64,000 nt of DNA, taken from positions 56,066,330-56,130,329 of the forward strand of contig CAMZMU010000040.1 in NCBI GenBank assembly GCA_947311845.1. Reading direction: 5' to 3'. Positions 1 through 12,054 of this stretch are shown here, piece after piece (position 1 is the first letter of the stretch; every line of letters begins with the position of its first letter). This stretch comes from Poa pratensis (lineage: Eukaryota; Streptophyta; Magnoliopsida; Poales; Poaceae). The translations under genes and the position numbers were made by a program. Under the pieces are notes generated by a model. The model searched no databases, was not told where the DNA came from, and saw nothing but the letters and a program-made list of their open reading frames with translations.

Positions 1-510
1 GGATAGGAGACGGGGGGTCCTGCTAGCCGAGGGTGAACGTAGGGCAAGAAGGTGGACGTCGTCAAGGTCGGGATTGTACACGGCGGTTTACCCAGCTTCA
101 GGCACCACGGCGGTGGCGGTGCCCTACGTGCTGCTATAACTCACTATAAGGCAATATCGCCGTGAACAGGTTACAATGAGTTGGATGTATGAGAGAATAT
201 GATTGGTTGCCCTAAAGGCGTCCCGAGGTCCAGCTTATATAGGCGGCTGGACCTAGGGTTACAAGGTGATTACGTATCCAGCAAGTATACGGAGTCCTAA
301 ACCTAGCCGGCAAGTATGCCGCCTTCCATCTTGGTCTTGGTGGCTTCATGGGCTTCAGTCTTGGGCCTCCTCCTTGCCGGCATCCGCCTTCCTTGGTCGT
401 CAGCTATCTGGGCCGCCCGGTAGGCAAAGCCTTCACCACCACTGCGGGCCACCCTGGACTAGCCGGATTGATCCATGCTGGTGATACCCCTAGTAGGTAT
501 ATCCCCAACA
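1..510 (-). repeat. 3' LTR of the Tat-type gypsy element (cut by window edge)
   Basis: Matches 11512-12020 almost base for base. Differences seen are two extra G in a G run near position 13, two substitutions near 196-206, and one A fewer near the CA end. It ends with CA at 510. The first 20 bases (TGTCGTCG...) lie left of the window. In element orientation this is the downstream LTR. Confidence 0.95.
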
Positions 511-526
511 TTAGCCCCTGGGAGGG
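511..526 (-). promoter_or_regulatory. polypurine tract
   Basis: Immediately inside the 3' LTR, the minus strand reads CCCTCCCAGGGGCTAA before TGTTGGGG. A G-rich purine patch (CAGGGGCTAA) abutting the LTR start is where plus-strand DNA synthesis is primed in gypsy elements. It agrees with the primer-binding site at the other end. Confidence 0.7.
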
Positions 527-1044
527 TTCGAGTTCTTCAGGCGCCGTCTTCTTTTGTCGGCAACGTCCGCCTTGTCTTGTAAGCGTCTGAAGAGCTTGAA
601 GCATTCCAAAGTTGAAAGTAAGCGGCGGTCCGCCTAAAGTAGTCGGACAATTTGCCGCCATCATGGGAAAGACGGCCTGACCATTGTCAGGAATCTTCCT
701 GGCACCAGTCTTGTCAATTGACTGGACCGTCAAATGTTGACGGATGACGCCATGCAGTCCACGACAGTTTGGACTTGGGCATGCGTCATGATGGTTTCTC
801 CACTACGCACAGAAATCGGAGCGAGGCCGCAGACACCGTTGCCACGACGTGCAAATCGTGGGCACGTGGCGGAAATCTCGCGTCCCCCCAATCTCGGGCA
901 CGGATCTTGGCGCGTGGGGATAAATACCCCAAAGGGCACATCGATGCCTTCTCTTCTTCATTCGCACCCACCGTGGCCTCCTCACCTTCCCGAGCTCATC
1001 TCCTCCCGTACTCAACTCCGGCGAGCACGAGCGCTCTCCCCCAA

Positions 1045-4000
1045 ATGGCGAGCACTCAGCAGGATGCGGCGGCGACGGCGGCACTGGCTGCGGCCTGCGA
1101 CCCCCGCCGGATCTGGATCTGCCCAGCGGCGGCGGCGGTGCCCGTGGGCGCATCGATGACCTCTCCCGTGCCACCGTGGCACGGGGGGGTTTCTACTTCT
1201 TCCCCAGCTCCGGCGGCGCCTGCAACCGCCGCTCCAACCTTTCCCCTCCCATCCCTCGCGGCGACCAGCTCTGAGGCTGCGGCGGAATCTGCCGCCGACG
1301 ATGATGACGACGCCGAGGAAGAGGAAGAGGCTGGAGACCTGGGTTCCAGGTACTGGCTGCCGTCAGTTATGACGTCAGCTATCTGAAGGAGCTGGAGGAA
1401 GGCGGATACATTCCGCCAAAGACGGAATGCTCCTGGAGGGTTCCAGGCGACGAGGCGGTGCCTGACCCCCAAGACGGCGAGCGCGTCATGTTGGCGTCGC
1501 ACAGCCTTCGCGGTATGTCTCTGCCGCTTTCCGCCTTCTTCTTGGCGGTGCTTAGTTTTTATGGGCTGCAGCCACACAACATAGCGCCCAATAGTATTCT
1601 AGTGCTAGCCGGCTTCCAGGCTTTGTGCGAAGGGTACTTAGGCATAGCTGCGTCCATAGAGCTTCAAGTACTGCTTCCTGTGCCGCCGGCAAACCATACC
1701 AGGCGGCCACCTAGCAACCTGCGGTAGTGTCACGTTCAACTGCCGCCAACCCGACTGGTACCCAAAATACCATACATCGAGTCGGTGAAGCACTGGACCA
1801 GCACTTTCTTCTACTGCAAGGACATCCCGACACCTGGCAGCACACAAGGGATGCCGCCTTCGTCAACGGTCCGCCAACCCACAAGGCCTGCTGGACGGCA
1901 AAGGTGCCGCTCAGCAGCTTGTCGGCGGAACTTCGAATTGCCGTTAGGCGGATCGAGTTCTTGACGAAGACGATGTTGGCTCCACGACTTGACGGAGTTG
2001 ACACCGTCATCTGCTGGGTGTCGAGGAAGATATGCCACTCCGCCATCGCCCACTGAAGATGTGCGAGTACAAGGCGGATGACGCCGGCAACAGCACCCTT
2101 GATCAGGATGCCTTAGAATACCGGCTAGAGAGCTTATCAAGCCTCTGTCGGTGAAGGCGGCTGAAGGCGTCGCCATGTTCACCCATGACAACCCAGCCCC
2201 AGCGGTAAGTCAAAGCTACTTTGTTATTTCACTAACATCCTTGCCCACTAGGTACTGGATTAATATTGTCTTGTTTCCTTTTCAGCTGCAAACCTTGGGG
2301 AGGAAGAGTTGGCTCCAAACTGGTACGACACGGTGCCAGCAAATCGAAGAAGCGCAAGCTGAGCTCCTCCACCAAGGATTTGGAGAAGAGGAAGAAGGCG
2401 GCCACCTCTGTCGATGCAGAGGATGAGACCGTGGGGAATGTCCCCTTCAAGCGGTAAGCAAACTTTGGCTTTCCCTGACTTAGCTATTTTGATATGTTTG
2501 TGCTGACAAACTTGCATTTTCTGCTTACAGGGCAAGCCTGCCATGCCCAAGCTCCGCTCCAACTTGAAGATTGCTGCCGGCAGGGGCAAGCCACCACGCT
2601 CTTCTCCAGCTGCTGCGCCGACAACGCCCACAGTTGGCGTTCCCGTGGTTGTATGCCAGGGAACGTACACAGCTGCTGGTACCGCAGAGGCGGCAAGGAG
2701 AATGGCGGGCAAGAAATCAGTTGCCGGCTACACTTCCAAGACGGCTGAAGCTTCGGCTAGTGATGCCGCTCGATTTATTGCCATGAAGCAGGAGATGGAT
2801 GACCAGATGGCGGCCGAACAAGGCGGATCATCCTCCCATCCTGGCTCCCAATCTGGCAAAGGGTTGCAAGACCCCCGGCACTGAAGACCATGCGTGACGG
2901 TACCCGCAACTGGTACGCGCACATGGACGAACTCCACGACCCCTGCACGGACAACTTGAGGTAAAATAGCCTATGGTCCCAGCCCCCGAGCACTTTGGCG
3001 GCTAAAAATTTTAGCCGGCAAAGTGGTCTCGTTGACTAAATAGTGCTAACCATAATGTTGTTTTCGTGCATGCAGGCCGTTCTTGCTTCCAATCTTGAGC
3101 TATTTCGTGCTCAAGAGAAAAACAAGGAATGCCAGAACTGCAGCAGGACGTGGAGTTGAAGAACGCCCAAATTGCGAGCTTGGAAGAAGCTCGCAAGAAG
3201 GATGAAGGTGACAAAGCTTTCTTTGCCTTCTTTTCGTCCGACTTCTTTTCTTTTCCGACAAGTATTTTAGTCGTCTTTTCTTTTTATTTGTAGAATTACT
3301 AAACACTGCGCAAGATATTCTCAAGAACTCCACTGACATGCAAGCTTTGATGAACGAAGCTGCAGATCTTGCCGGGCTGGTGACCAAGCTGAAGGCGGAT
3401 CACGCCAAGGAGCTGGATGAGCGTGCGTTGGCCCATGCTGCCGAAGTTAGCAAGTTGACTGGACAACTTGAGGCCATGAGCAACAACCTTGACCAGGTGA
3501 ACAAGAACGCCAAGGAGCAGCAGGACCAACTGTCAAAGGCGGTCCAGCTAGCTCAAGAAACGCTTGAGAACCATCTGGATGAGGTCAACGCCATCCACGA
3601 CCATGTCTTGGGTATGTCTCCAATCCTTCATCTTTGTCACCTTGCTTTCTTGAAACTTGAAGCTGCAGTGTGTAACTTTGTGTTTGTGCAGTGCCGGCTA
3701 GCTTGGGAGATGACCTGGCTACAACGCCGCGCCTTGCCCGAATCTTGAAAGTTGGCGAAATCGTCAACCAGATTGTCGGCGCAGGCAAAGCATTTGCCGC
3801 CAAGTTCTACCCTGGGGAAGACGGCGATCCCGTCATCTTCGATGCTCTGCCGGACCTGCTGGAGAAGGCGGCAGCGAACACGACAGCACTACGCTCAGCA
3901 GCACGAGGCGGCGCCAAGTTGGCATTGGCAATGACGGCGGCGTGGTACCCGGAGGCTGATATTCATCAAGTCACCGAGTACTTCCCCACCGAAGACGAAA

Positions 4001-4350
4001 ACAACCAAGCCATCGTGATGCAGGACGTGCTGCGGTCTGTTCGCGGCTATGCGACCCGGGTTGCCAACATGGTTGACATCCGCAAGTTCTACAAGGAACA
4101 CCCGGACCCGCATGTTGCCGTAGCCGATCCCTCCTTGGCGGATCCTGAAGCTTCCGAGGCGAAGAAGGCGAAGCCGGAGCCGACAAGCGCAGCCCCAAGG
4201 ATGGCGGAGCCAGCCCCAAGAATGCCGGCGTCAGCCCCCAGGATCTCTCCACCAGCTCTACCAAGCGGCAATCCCTTAGACTCCTCCTGCAAAGGCAGCA
4301 CAAAACACTGCGTTAATCTGTTAACGCATAAAACTTTATTTTGGGTTGTA
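1045..4350 (+). CDS. antisense multi-exon gene inside the retrotransposon (PF04195-like, coiled coil)
   Basis: This gene lies between the 3' LTR and pol, opposite to gag-pol. ATG at 1045 opens an Ala/Pro-rich, then Asp/Glu-rich leader. After a frame change near 1375 comes a block (LKELEEGGYIPPKTE, LPLSAFFLAVLSFYGLQPHN, NSILVLAGFQALCEGYLGI; to about 1660) that I recognise as the plant 'putative gypsy type transposon' domain PF04195. Further exons are delimited by good GT-AG sites: gtaagt at 2202 to ttttcag at 2285, gtaagc at 2455 to cttacag at 2530, and ggtatg near 3611 to gtgcag near 3691. Later exons encode a Lys-rich stretch, a long Glu/Lys/Gln coiled coil (about 3340-3605) and a C-terminal domain (3691-4310) ending in Pro/Ala/Glu-rich repeats. 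At least two frameshifts are visible. Tat elements are known to carry such antisense genes; their function is unknown to me. Confidence 0.6.
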
Positions 4351-4413
4351 AATATTTATGGGCCAACTTTTATGCTACACTTGGCGGTAGGCTTTTTAAG
4401 TGGCCCGCCTTAA

Positions 4414-4837
4414 TATGTATCTCGCCTGCATGTTTAGCTTTTTCATATGTTGGCGGAACCTCATCTTAGTTACTTTAGCTGAGCCAACCAGGTGCAATAC
4501 CAACTAATTTAGACTCAGAGACCAAAGCCAGCATGTTGGTGCCAACGACATACTACTAGGCGACCCACACAAACAGACAGATAAGCATATTAGGCGGTGC
4601 AAAGATTGTTTGCGTTTTTAGCCGGCAGACGGCAAATGTCAAAAAGTTTGGACCTTAGCACGGAGCAAAAACTTATTTTGTTTGGTAACTTTTATGACAA
4701 CAGATATATGATTGCGAGAAAAGACAAAAGATGGCATGATCCCAAAACTGAATGAGCAAACCACAGACTTTTATTTCATAATCATATAGTACTTATTACA
4801 ATGTGGAAATTGCTAAGTGTAAAAAGGACGTAGCTGC
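4414..4837. other. spacer between antisense gene and integrase end
   Basis: This AT-rich stretch sits between the 3' end of the antisense gene and the 3' end of pol. The two genes converge here, so it should contain both 3' untranslated regions. I see no coding signature and no clear insertion. Confidence 0.5.
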
Positions 4838-7800
4838 TCAATGTTCCAGGTCGCTTGGTTTCTTCGTACTTGTCGTCAACCTTCCTTTTGCGCTTGCGAC
4901 CTCGCTTCTTCTTGTATCCGTCTCGTGCGTCGACCAAGTAATAAGAACCATTGAGCAACACCTTACTGACCACAAAAGGTCCTTCCCAAGGCGGGGATAA
5001 CTTATGCAAGCCCTTCTATCTTGGATTAGGCGGAGAACCAGGTCACCAACTCTAAAACTTCGTTGCCTCACCCTTCTGCTGTGATAACGCCTCAAACTTT
5101 GCTGATAGATGGCGGATCGTGCAAGGGCAACATCTCGTTCTTCATCAAGTAGGTCAAGGCCATCCTGTCTTGCATCTTCTGCGTCTTCCTGGACGTAGGC
5201 TTGAATTCTGGGAGAATCGTACATCATGTCGGTTGGCAACACTGCTTCTGCGCCATAGACTAAGAAGAAAGGAGTAAACTTGGTTGATCTGTTTGGAGTT
5301 GTGCGTAAACTCCAAAGGACAGACTGCAATTCATCCACCCAAGCCCCAGCCGCTCTGTGCAATGGTACTTCGAGACGTGGTTTGATTCCTTGTAGAACTA
5401 AACCATTTGTACGCTCTACTTGACCGTTTGCCTGCGGATGCGCTACTGAGGCTAGATCTAGGCGGATACCATGCTTATAACAGTATTCCTCGACTTCGCC
5501 TTGCGACAAGTTAGTGCGTTGTCGGTGATGATGCTATGAGGCACCCCGAACCGAGAGATTATTCCCCACAGAAAGTTTGCGGCTGTGGCGCCGTCTAGCT
5601 TTTTGATAGGCTTAGCTTCAACCCATTTGGTGAACTTGTCTACAGCCACAAGTAAATGTGTGTAGCCACCAGGCGCCGTTTTAAACGGCCAACCATGTCC
5701 AAGCCCCAGACTGCGAAAGGCCATGTGATGGGTATTGTTTTAAGCTCTTGAGCCGGCATGTGTGATTGTCTGGCATAAAGTTGGCAGCCCCTGCATCTTT
5801 TAACAATGTCTTCTGCATCTTGCTTGGCTGTCAACCAATAGAAACCTTGTCGGAAGGCTTTTGAAACAAGGGCGCGTGAGGAAGCATGATGTCCACATAC
5901 GCCGGCATGTATCTCATCCAACAGTTCTCTGCCTTCTTCGGGCGAAATGCAGCGTTGGTAAACACCAGTGGTGCTACGCTTGTACAATTCGCCTTTGATT
6001 ATTGTAAATGCCTTGGCTCTTCTTATTATTTGCCTTTTCAAAACCTCATCATCCGGTAACTCCTGATTGATCAGGAAGTCCAAATATGGCGTCGTCCAAT
6101 CCGGCTTTACCAAGTAGACGGCATAGCTAGCATTATCAACTGGTTCTGCCGATTCTGGGTCAAGGAGGTCTGCTCCTTTAATTGACGGCTTGTGTAGGTG
6201 TTCCAGGAAAACATCTTTTGGTACCTTTTTGCGTTCAGACCCATTCTGGCAAGTGTATCTGCCGCCTCATTTTGAGCTCTTGGGATGTGGCGGACCTCGT
6301 AGCCTAGAAAACACTTGGCGAATTCGTCAACGGTAGCTCGATATGCCGCCATTGTTCGCTCTTTGTGTCCCAAGTACCACGTATCTGTTGCGCCACCAAG
6401 TCTGAATCTCCGTAGCAGAGGACACGCTGGACGCCAAGTTCCTTGGCAATGTGTAAACCATGAAGGAGAGCTTCGTATTCAGCAACATTATTAGTTGCCT
6501 TGAAGTGAATTTGTAACACATAACTAAGCTTGTCTCCTTGAGGGTTTCTTAAAACAATGCCAGCCCCCGAGCCCTGAAGCATTTTTGATCCATCAAAGTG
6601 CATGATCCAGTATGCATCTTCAGGGAGAGGTACTTCGTCCATGGCCTCCGTCCAATCTGCTAAGGCTTGAGACTTAATGGCCGTTCTGGGCTTATACATG
6701 ATGTCGAAGGCGGCAAGTTCAATGCCCCATTTGGCAACGCGGCCTGTTGCATCTGTATTATTGATGATATCCCCCAGAGGTGCCTTGCTCACCACCGTTA
6801 TTGAATGTTCCTGGAAATAGTGCCTTAACTTCCTGGCGGCGTAGAAAACACCGTAGACCAGCTTCTGGTAATGCGGATAACGCTGTTTTGAGGCGGAAAA
6901 TACTTCACTGATGAAGTAAACCGGACGTTGTTCCGGCAAGTCTGAATTTTCCGTCTTGCGTTCCACAACCAGTACCACGCTAACAACCAAGTTAGTTGCG
7001 GCAATATAGAGCAGCATTGGTTCCTGCGAACGAGGAGCTGCCAAAATTGGAGCAGACGTTAACGCGTCCTTGAGTTGCTGCAAGGCGGCGTCTGCTTCGT
7101 CTGTCCACTCGAAGTTGTCGGATTTCTTCAGAAGCCGGTAGAGAGGCAGTGCCTTCTCACCAAGACGGCTAATGAAACGACTGACGGCAGCCGCCGAGCC
7201 GGCAAGTCGCTGCACGTCCTTCAGGTCCTTGGGCCTGGATATGTTGAGGATCGCTTTGATTTTTTCTGGATTACTTCTATCCCTCGTTCGGAAACGATAA
7301 AGCCAAGCAATTTGCCGGCAGGAACCCCGAAGACGCATTTTTTCGGGTTGAGTTTCATCCTATATACCCGGAGGCTATCAAAGGTTTCTCTCAAATCGTC
7401 AAGCAAATCTGCCTTCTTTCTTGACATGACGGCAATGTCGTCAACATAGACGTGAACATTGCGGCCAATTTGCTCGTGAAGGCATCTTTGCATACACCGC
7501 TGATACGTTGCGCCGGCATTTTTTAGACCGAAGGGCATCGTGATGTAGCAGAAGGTCCCGTAGGGCGTAGTGAACGCTGTTTTGATTTGGTCGGATTCTC
7601 GCATTTTGATTTGGTGGTACCCGGAGTACGCATCCAAAAAGCACAGCAGCTCGGAGCCGGCTGTGGAGTCTATGACCTGATCTATACGAGGCAAAGCAAA
7701 GTGGTCCTTAGGACAGCACTTGTTCAAACCGGTATAATCAATGCACATTCTCATTTCCTTATTAGGTTTTGGAACCATTACAGGATTTGCCAACCAATCA

Positions 7801-8609
7801 GTGTGTACTACCTCCCTAATGAACTTGGCTTCTTGCAACTTGATGATCTCCTTCCCTATTGCTGTCCGCTTCTTCTCACCGTAGCGCCTTATTCCTTGCT
7901 TCACTGGTTTGGCTCCTTCGTAGACGTTAAGAGAGTGCTCGGCAAGTTCCCTCGGGACACCTGGCATGTCAGCTGATGACCATGCAAAGATGTCCTGATT
8001 CTCACGGAGGAACCTGACGAGCGCGCTTTCCTATTTGTCGTCCAAGCCAGCCCCTATGGTGACTTGCTTGGAGCTGTCACCTGGGACCAGATCCGCCTTC
8101 TTTGTGTCTTCGGACGCCTTGAAAGTGTTCTTTTGCTCAGCGGTCTTTACATGCTCCGGCAACTGCGACGTATCGAGCTCTTTCTTCAACATGGCTAACT
8201 CCTCTGCGTGGAGGACTGCCTCAGCGAAGGCGGCGTTGCCACGCTCACACTCCTTTGCTTTCTTGAAGTTGCCACTGATGGTAATTGTACCATTGGGTCC
8301 CGGCATCTTCAGCTTGCTGTATATGTAACACGGGCGAGCCATGAATTTGGCGAAAGCTGGCCGTCCAAAAATGGCGTGGTAGGCACTTTTGAAGGGGACT
8401 ACTTCGAACCTGAGATACTCCGAGCGGTAGTTTGTCTCAGGCCCAAAAGTAACCTCCAATCTGATGCTTCCCATTGACTTGGCTTGCTTTCCCGGAACAA
8501 TGCCATGAAACTTGACCTTGCTATAGTCAAGCTGGCTTTCCGACAAGTTCATGCGCTTCAGAGTGTCCGCGTAGATGATGTTGAGGCTGCTGCCGCCATC
8601 CATCAACAC
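4838..8609 (-). pseudogene. pol region: protease, RT, RNase H, aRNase H, integrase (frame-broken)
   Basis: The domains in order on the minus strand are as follows. Aspartic protease is at 8609-8031; the D of MLMDGGSS is the catalytic Asp in a DGGSS variant of the usual D(S/T)G. Reverse transcriptase is at 7967-7221, with MCIDYTGLNK, AFTTPYGTFCY, MPFGLKNAGATYQR and the catalytic YVDD box. The RT thumb and Ty3 RNase H follow at 7338-6640. A second, archaeal-type RNase H (HFDGSKMLQGSGAG, NNVAEYEALLHGL) lies around 6600-6350. The integrase zinc finger (H...H...CRGCQ) is at 6113-5730 and the core is at 5724-5100 (VDKFTKWVEAKP, GVPHSIITDN). The integrase tail is at 5100-4838. At least five frame changes separate these blocks. 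The domain content, not the frame, supports the assignment. Confidence 0.9.
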
Positions 8610-8855
8610 CTTGGTGAGCCTGAAGTTATCGACAATTGGGTCGACGACAAGGGCGTATTTGCCGGGGTGAGGAACGTGATCTGGATGATCCTCTATCCCA
8701 AGTTATTGGCTCCTCTGACCAGTCTAGATACTGGGGAACGTCTGGTACTGTGGCGTTTAGCTCGCGCATCTCCGCCTTTTCTTCTTTTGCCGAAGGAGTG
8801 CCCAGGAAGCACACCAATTGGCCATGTACCTTGGGATATTTCCTTTCTTTGCGCA

Positions 8856-11469
8856 TCAGCTTGGGTTCCTCATCCTCGGACATGGACATGCCCCATCATC
8901 GTCTTCCTTCTTTGTCTTCTCAGCCTTTTTGCTCTTTTTTGATTTCCAGCCAACCTCGGGGTCCTTCTTGAAGTCCTCCATGAACCGGCATTCCCCTAAT
9001 GTGTGGTTAACTTTGCCTAAGGACGCGTGGATTGGGCAGGGCAAGGCTTTCGCCTGATCGTATGTCAGGCGCTGCTTGCTGGAGCCGCCATCTTTACCCT
9101 TTCCTTTCCACTTGCGGTTGCCGCCTTTGCCTTCGAAGGCGGCGGCGACCTCGTTTGATGGTCCGGCTTTGTCATCCTGGGGAGCCTTGCGTTTGTGACT
9201 TGCTCGCCTGTTTGGCGCCATATCATGTGCGCCATCTCCATCGCGTGCATCATCCGCCTGTGCGTACATGGCTGCTACTTCGAGCATGACTCCGAGATCC
9301 TTGACTTGCATGCGTACGAGCTTATGTCTGAGACTTGAGCCCTTCAGGAGGTGTGGTGAAGGCATGGATTGCTTGATTGTCGTCTACGTTCTCGCAGCTT
9401 GCCTTTGTTTGAATCCACCTTGCCAAGAAGCTTGTAGCTGTTTCATCTGGCTTTTGCACGCAACGAACCAAATCTGTGTATGTATTGGGTCGCTTGTACG
9501 TGCCTTGGAAGTGCTGCGTGAACACCTTTTCCATGTCATGCCACTATGAATGCTTTTCTCCGGCAAGTTTTCGATCCAGCTTCGGGCTGTCCCCTCCAGC
9601 ATGAGGGGAAGGAAGCGTGCAGCGACGAGGCCATTGCCTCCGGCAATTCAACTGCCAGCGCGTAGTCCGACAACCATGAGTTTGGCTTGTCCGCTCCATT
9701 GTACCTTTGATGAGTTTTTGACACTGATGTCATGTCTCTGGGTACTTGAACGTTGCGGATGGCTGGGCCAAAGCACTCAGGTCCTAGATAGGCATCTTGC
9801 TTTCCAGCCTTGATGTCATTGAGACGATGTCTCGCGTCTTGCGGACTGAGCTGTTTGCCAGATCTATCAGCATGGGCTCGTCCTGCGCTGCCCGGCTGTG
9901 CCTAGGCTCATTGTTGTGTCCCCGGCTTCCGCCTTCGTGCCTGGGCACTGGTGGTGGGGACTGTGTGCGGTCCCTGCTTCTTCTTGGCGGCGGGGCGTCG
10001 TCGCGGTTGCCGCCACTCCTTGGCGGCTGCTTGCTGCCCCTGCTTCCGCCTTCATCCCGCCTAGGCGGTGGAGGTGAGGCCTTGCGCCTGTTGCCGGTCC
10101 TGGATGCCTCGTCACGCTGCCTCTTGGGAGGTGGTGATTTGCGTGGGTCTTTCTCCTTGTCCTTCCCTTTTCCGTGGCTACTGGAGCCGGACGGATCTTC
10201 GGGTTGCCACCGGCCGCAGCTTTGCAAGCGTTGGATTTTGATTCCAACTTTCCTCCCCTTGCGTCCGCCATGTCGGCGCGAGAATCAGCACGGGCCTGCT
10301 GCTCTAGAGCTTTGTGAGCAAGGATCGATGCGTAGTAGATCTTCTCGTCCTTGTCATAGTCATCATTGTTGAGGATGTCCAAGGCGGCTGCAGTGTTGAG
10401 GACAGGGTTGCGAGGATGACGTCCCCGTTCTTGTCCTTACGCTGCGGCGCTGTAGCCCACTCGAAACCAAGCTTTTGGGCAGGGGATTTGAAGGTGTCAT
10501 GATCCCTGCCTTTCCTACCTTCTTCTCCGCCACTTGTCCTGCCGGCTTGGGCAATGGGGTGGTGGTGAAAAGATTGCGCTTGGGGTCGCACTTGGCGGTT
10601 ATCTTGGCGTTTTCCTCCTTGGCTTCGTCGAGGAGGCTCTGGACCTCTGCTTGCTTGCTTTTGAGGTACTCAGTTTGCTCCACCAAGGTGTTCCGAAGTT
10701 TCTCCAAATCAGCCGGATTGGTTTTGTCGTTTACCGGCGTGTGAAGAACTTCCGCCAGAGCCGCCATGCTTCCTATCTTGCTGGGCTCGCCCTTCTCCAG
10801 AATTTTCTTCTTTGGAGCCCCAGGAGGCTCTGGAAACTGTGGATCGGTTGCCGGGGTCCCCAGGTTGGCGGCGTCAGTTGCCGCCTTCTCTGAGCTGCCG
10901 GTGACATCCGCCACAAAAACCTGCTGCATGTTGACGGAAGAGCCCGTAGCCGCCTCAGATGGCGGAGGATCAGGTGTAACAAAACACTGCTTGACCCGTT
11001 GCTCGAACATGCTGGCAGAATCTTCTTCGGAATCAGAATCTACGTTGACGTGAACGGTAGATCTGGATCCGGCATCCGACATCGCATCATCCTGGAGTGC
11101 AGGAAGAATAGATTCGGGATCTTGACTGTTGGGCTGGGAGTCTGATCCCAGTCCCGTCATGCCGACAAAGTGTAGATCTGAATCTGCGGACTCCTCAGAG
11201 GAGGCAAACTCAGATCCGTCTTGATTGTAGGGCGGGTGGGATGGCGAATAAATTCGCGGCAACCCATACGCCTCAGAAGTGTAGCCGATGAACACATCGA
11301 CGCCGCCAAACGGCACAACTCCGCATCCGACAATGTAGTCGTCTGCGGGGATGTAGGACTCGTCGCAGCTGATGTAGTGGTTGTCGCCGTAGCGAACAGC
11401 GCGGCCGACGGCGATTGTTTCGCCGATGCCGCCAAGAGTTCCCGCCTGGAACGTGACGCCTGACGCCTT
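8856..11469 (-). pseudogene. gag region of the Tat-type element (frame-broken)
   Basis: Minus-strand reading frames run from the primer-binding site to about 8856. The first (11574-10363) has an acidic N-terminal region and a Lys/Glu-rich coiled-coil-like stretch (DLEKLRNTLVEQTEYLKSKQ). A basic, Arg/Pro/Ser-rich linker follows (10382-9784). Next comes the gag core, recognisable from MLEGTARSWIENLP and PDETATSFLARWI (9733-9322), the usual plant Retrotrans_gag signature. The last frame (9365-8856) holds a Lys/Gly-rich segment and a CPIH...H...C zinc-knuckle-like block near the end. The pieces lie in different frames with short overlaps, so this copy cannot make an intact gag unless the breaks are sequencing errors. 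Confidence 0.8.
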
Positions 11470-11470
11470 A

Positions 11471-11491
11471 GGCCCCACGGTGGGCGCCAAC
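11471..11491 (-). promoter_or_regulatory. tRNA primer-binding site
   Basis: Directly inside the 5' LTR, the minus strand reads GTTGGCGCCCACCGTGGGGC. The TTGGCGCC core next to an LTR is the usual plant gypsy primer-binding site. It fixes the element orientation as minus. A reading frame starting in the LTR passes through this site without a stop and continues into the gag region. Confidence 0.85.
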
Positions 11492-12020
11492 TGTCGTCGT
11501 ATCGGCATCTTGGATAGGAGACGGGGTCCTGCTAGCCGAGGGTGAACGTAGGGCAAGAAGGTGGACGTCGTCAAGGTCGGGATTGTACACGGCGGTTTAC
11601 CCAGCTTCAGGCACCACGGCGGTGGCGGTGCCCTACGTGCTGCTATAACTCACTATAAGGCAATATCGCCGTGAACAGGTTACAATGAGTTGGATGTATG
11701 TGAGAATATGGTTGGTTGCCCTAAAGGCGTCCCGAGGTCCAGCTTATATAGGCGGCTGGACCTAGGGTTACAAGGTGATTACGTATCCAGCAAGTATACG
11801 GAGTCCTAAACCTAGCCGGCAAGTATGCCGCCTTCCATCTTGGTCTTGGTGGCTTCATGGGCTTCAGTCTTGGGCCTCCTCCTTGCCGGCATCCGCCTTC
11901 CTTGGTCGTCAGCTATCTGGGCCGCCCGGTAGGCAAAGCCTTCACCACCACTGCGGGCCACCCTGGACTAGCCGGATTGATCCATGCTGGTGATACCCCT
12001 AGTAGGTATATCCCCAAACA
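11492..12020 (-). repeat. 5' LTR of the Tat-type gypsy element
   Basis: This is a complete 529-bp LTR reading TGTCGTCG...CCCCAAACA on the plus strand; in element orientation it starts TGTTTGGGG. Internal DNA begins at 11491 with the primer-binding site. It holds a TATA-like string (cttatatagg, near 11743-11752) that could serve transcription from the LTR in either direction. Right of it lies an unrelated chromovirus scrap. Confidence 0.95.
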
Positions 12021-12054
12021 ACCAGATTTGGAGATATGATCGGAACGTGCCCTG

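Larger units (their letters stand above)
1..12020 (-). mobile_element. Ty3/gypsy LTR retrotransposon, Tat lineage, nearly complete
   Basis: Two near-identical direct repeats (1-510 and 11492-12020) enclose about 11 kb. Read on the minus strand, the order is LTR, primer-binding site, gag, protease, reverse transcriptase, RNase H, a second archaeal-type RNase H, integrase, then an antisense gene, polypurine tract and LTR. The second RNase H and the PF04195-like antisense gene are the pattern of the Tat lineage (RIRE2/Grande/Retand type). The LTRs run TG...CA in both directions. About 20 bases of the left LTR lie outside the window, so the target duplication cannot be checked. I counted two substitutions and two small indels between the LTRs, which implies a very recent insertion. 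Both gag and pol are nevertheless broken into several frames. Confidence 0.93.
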
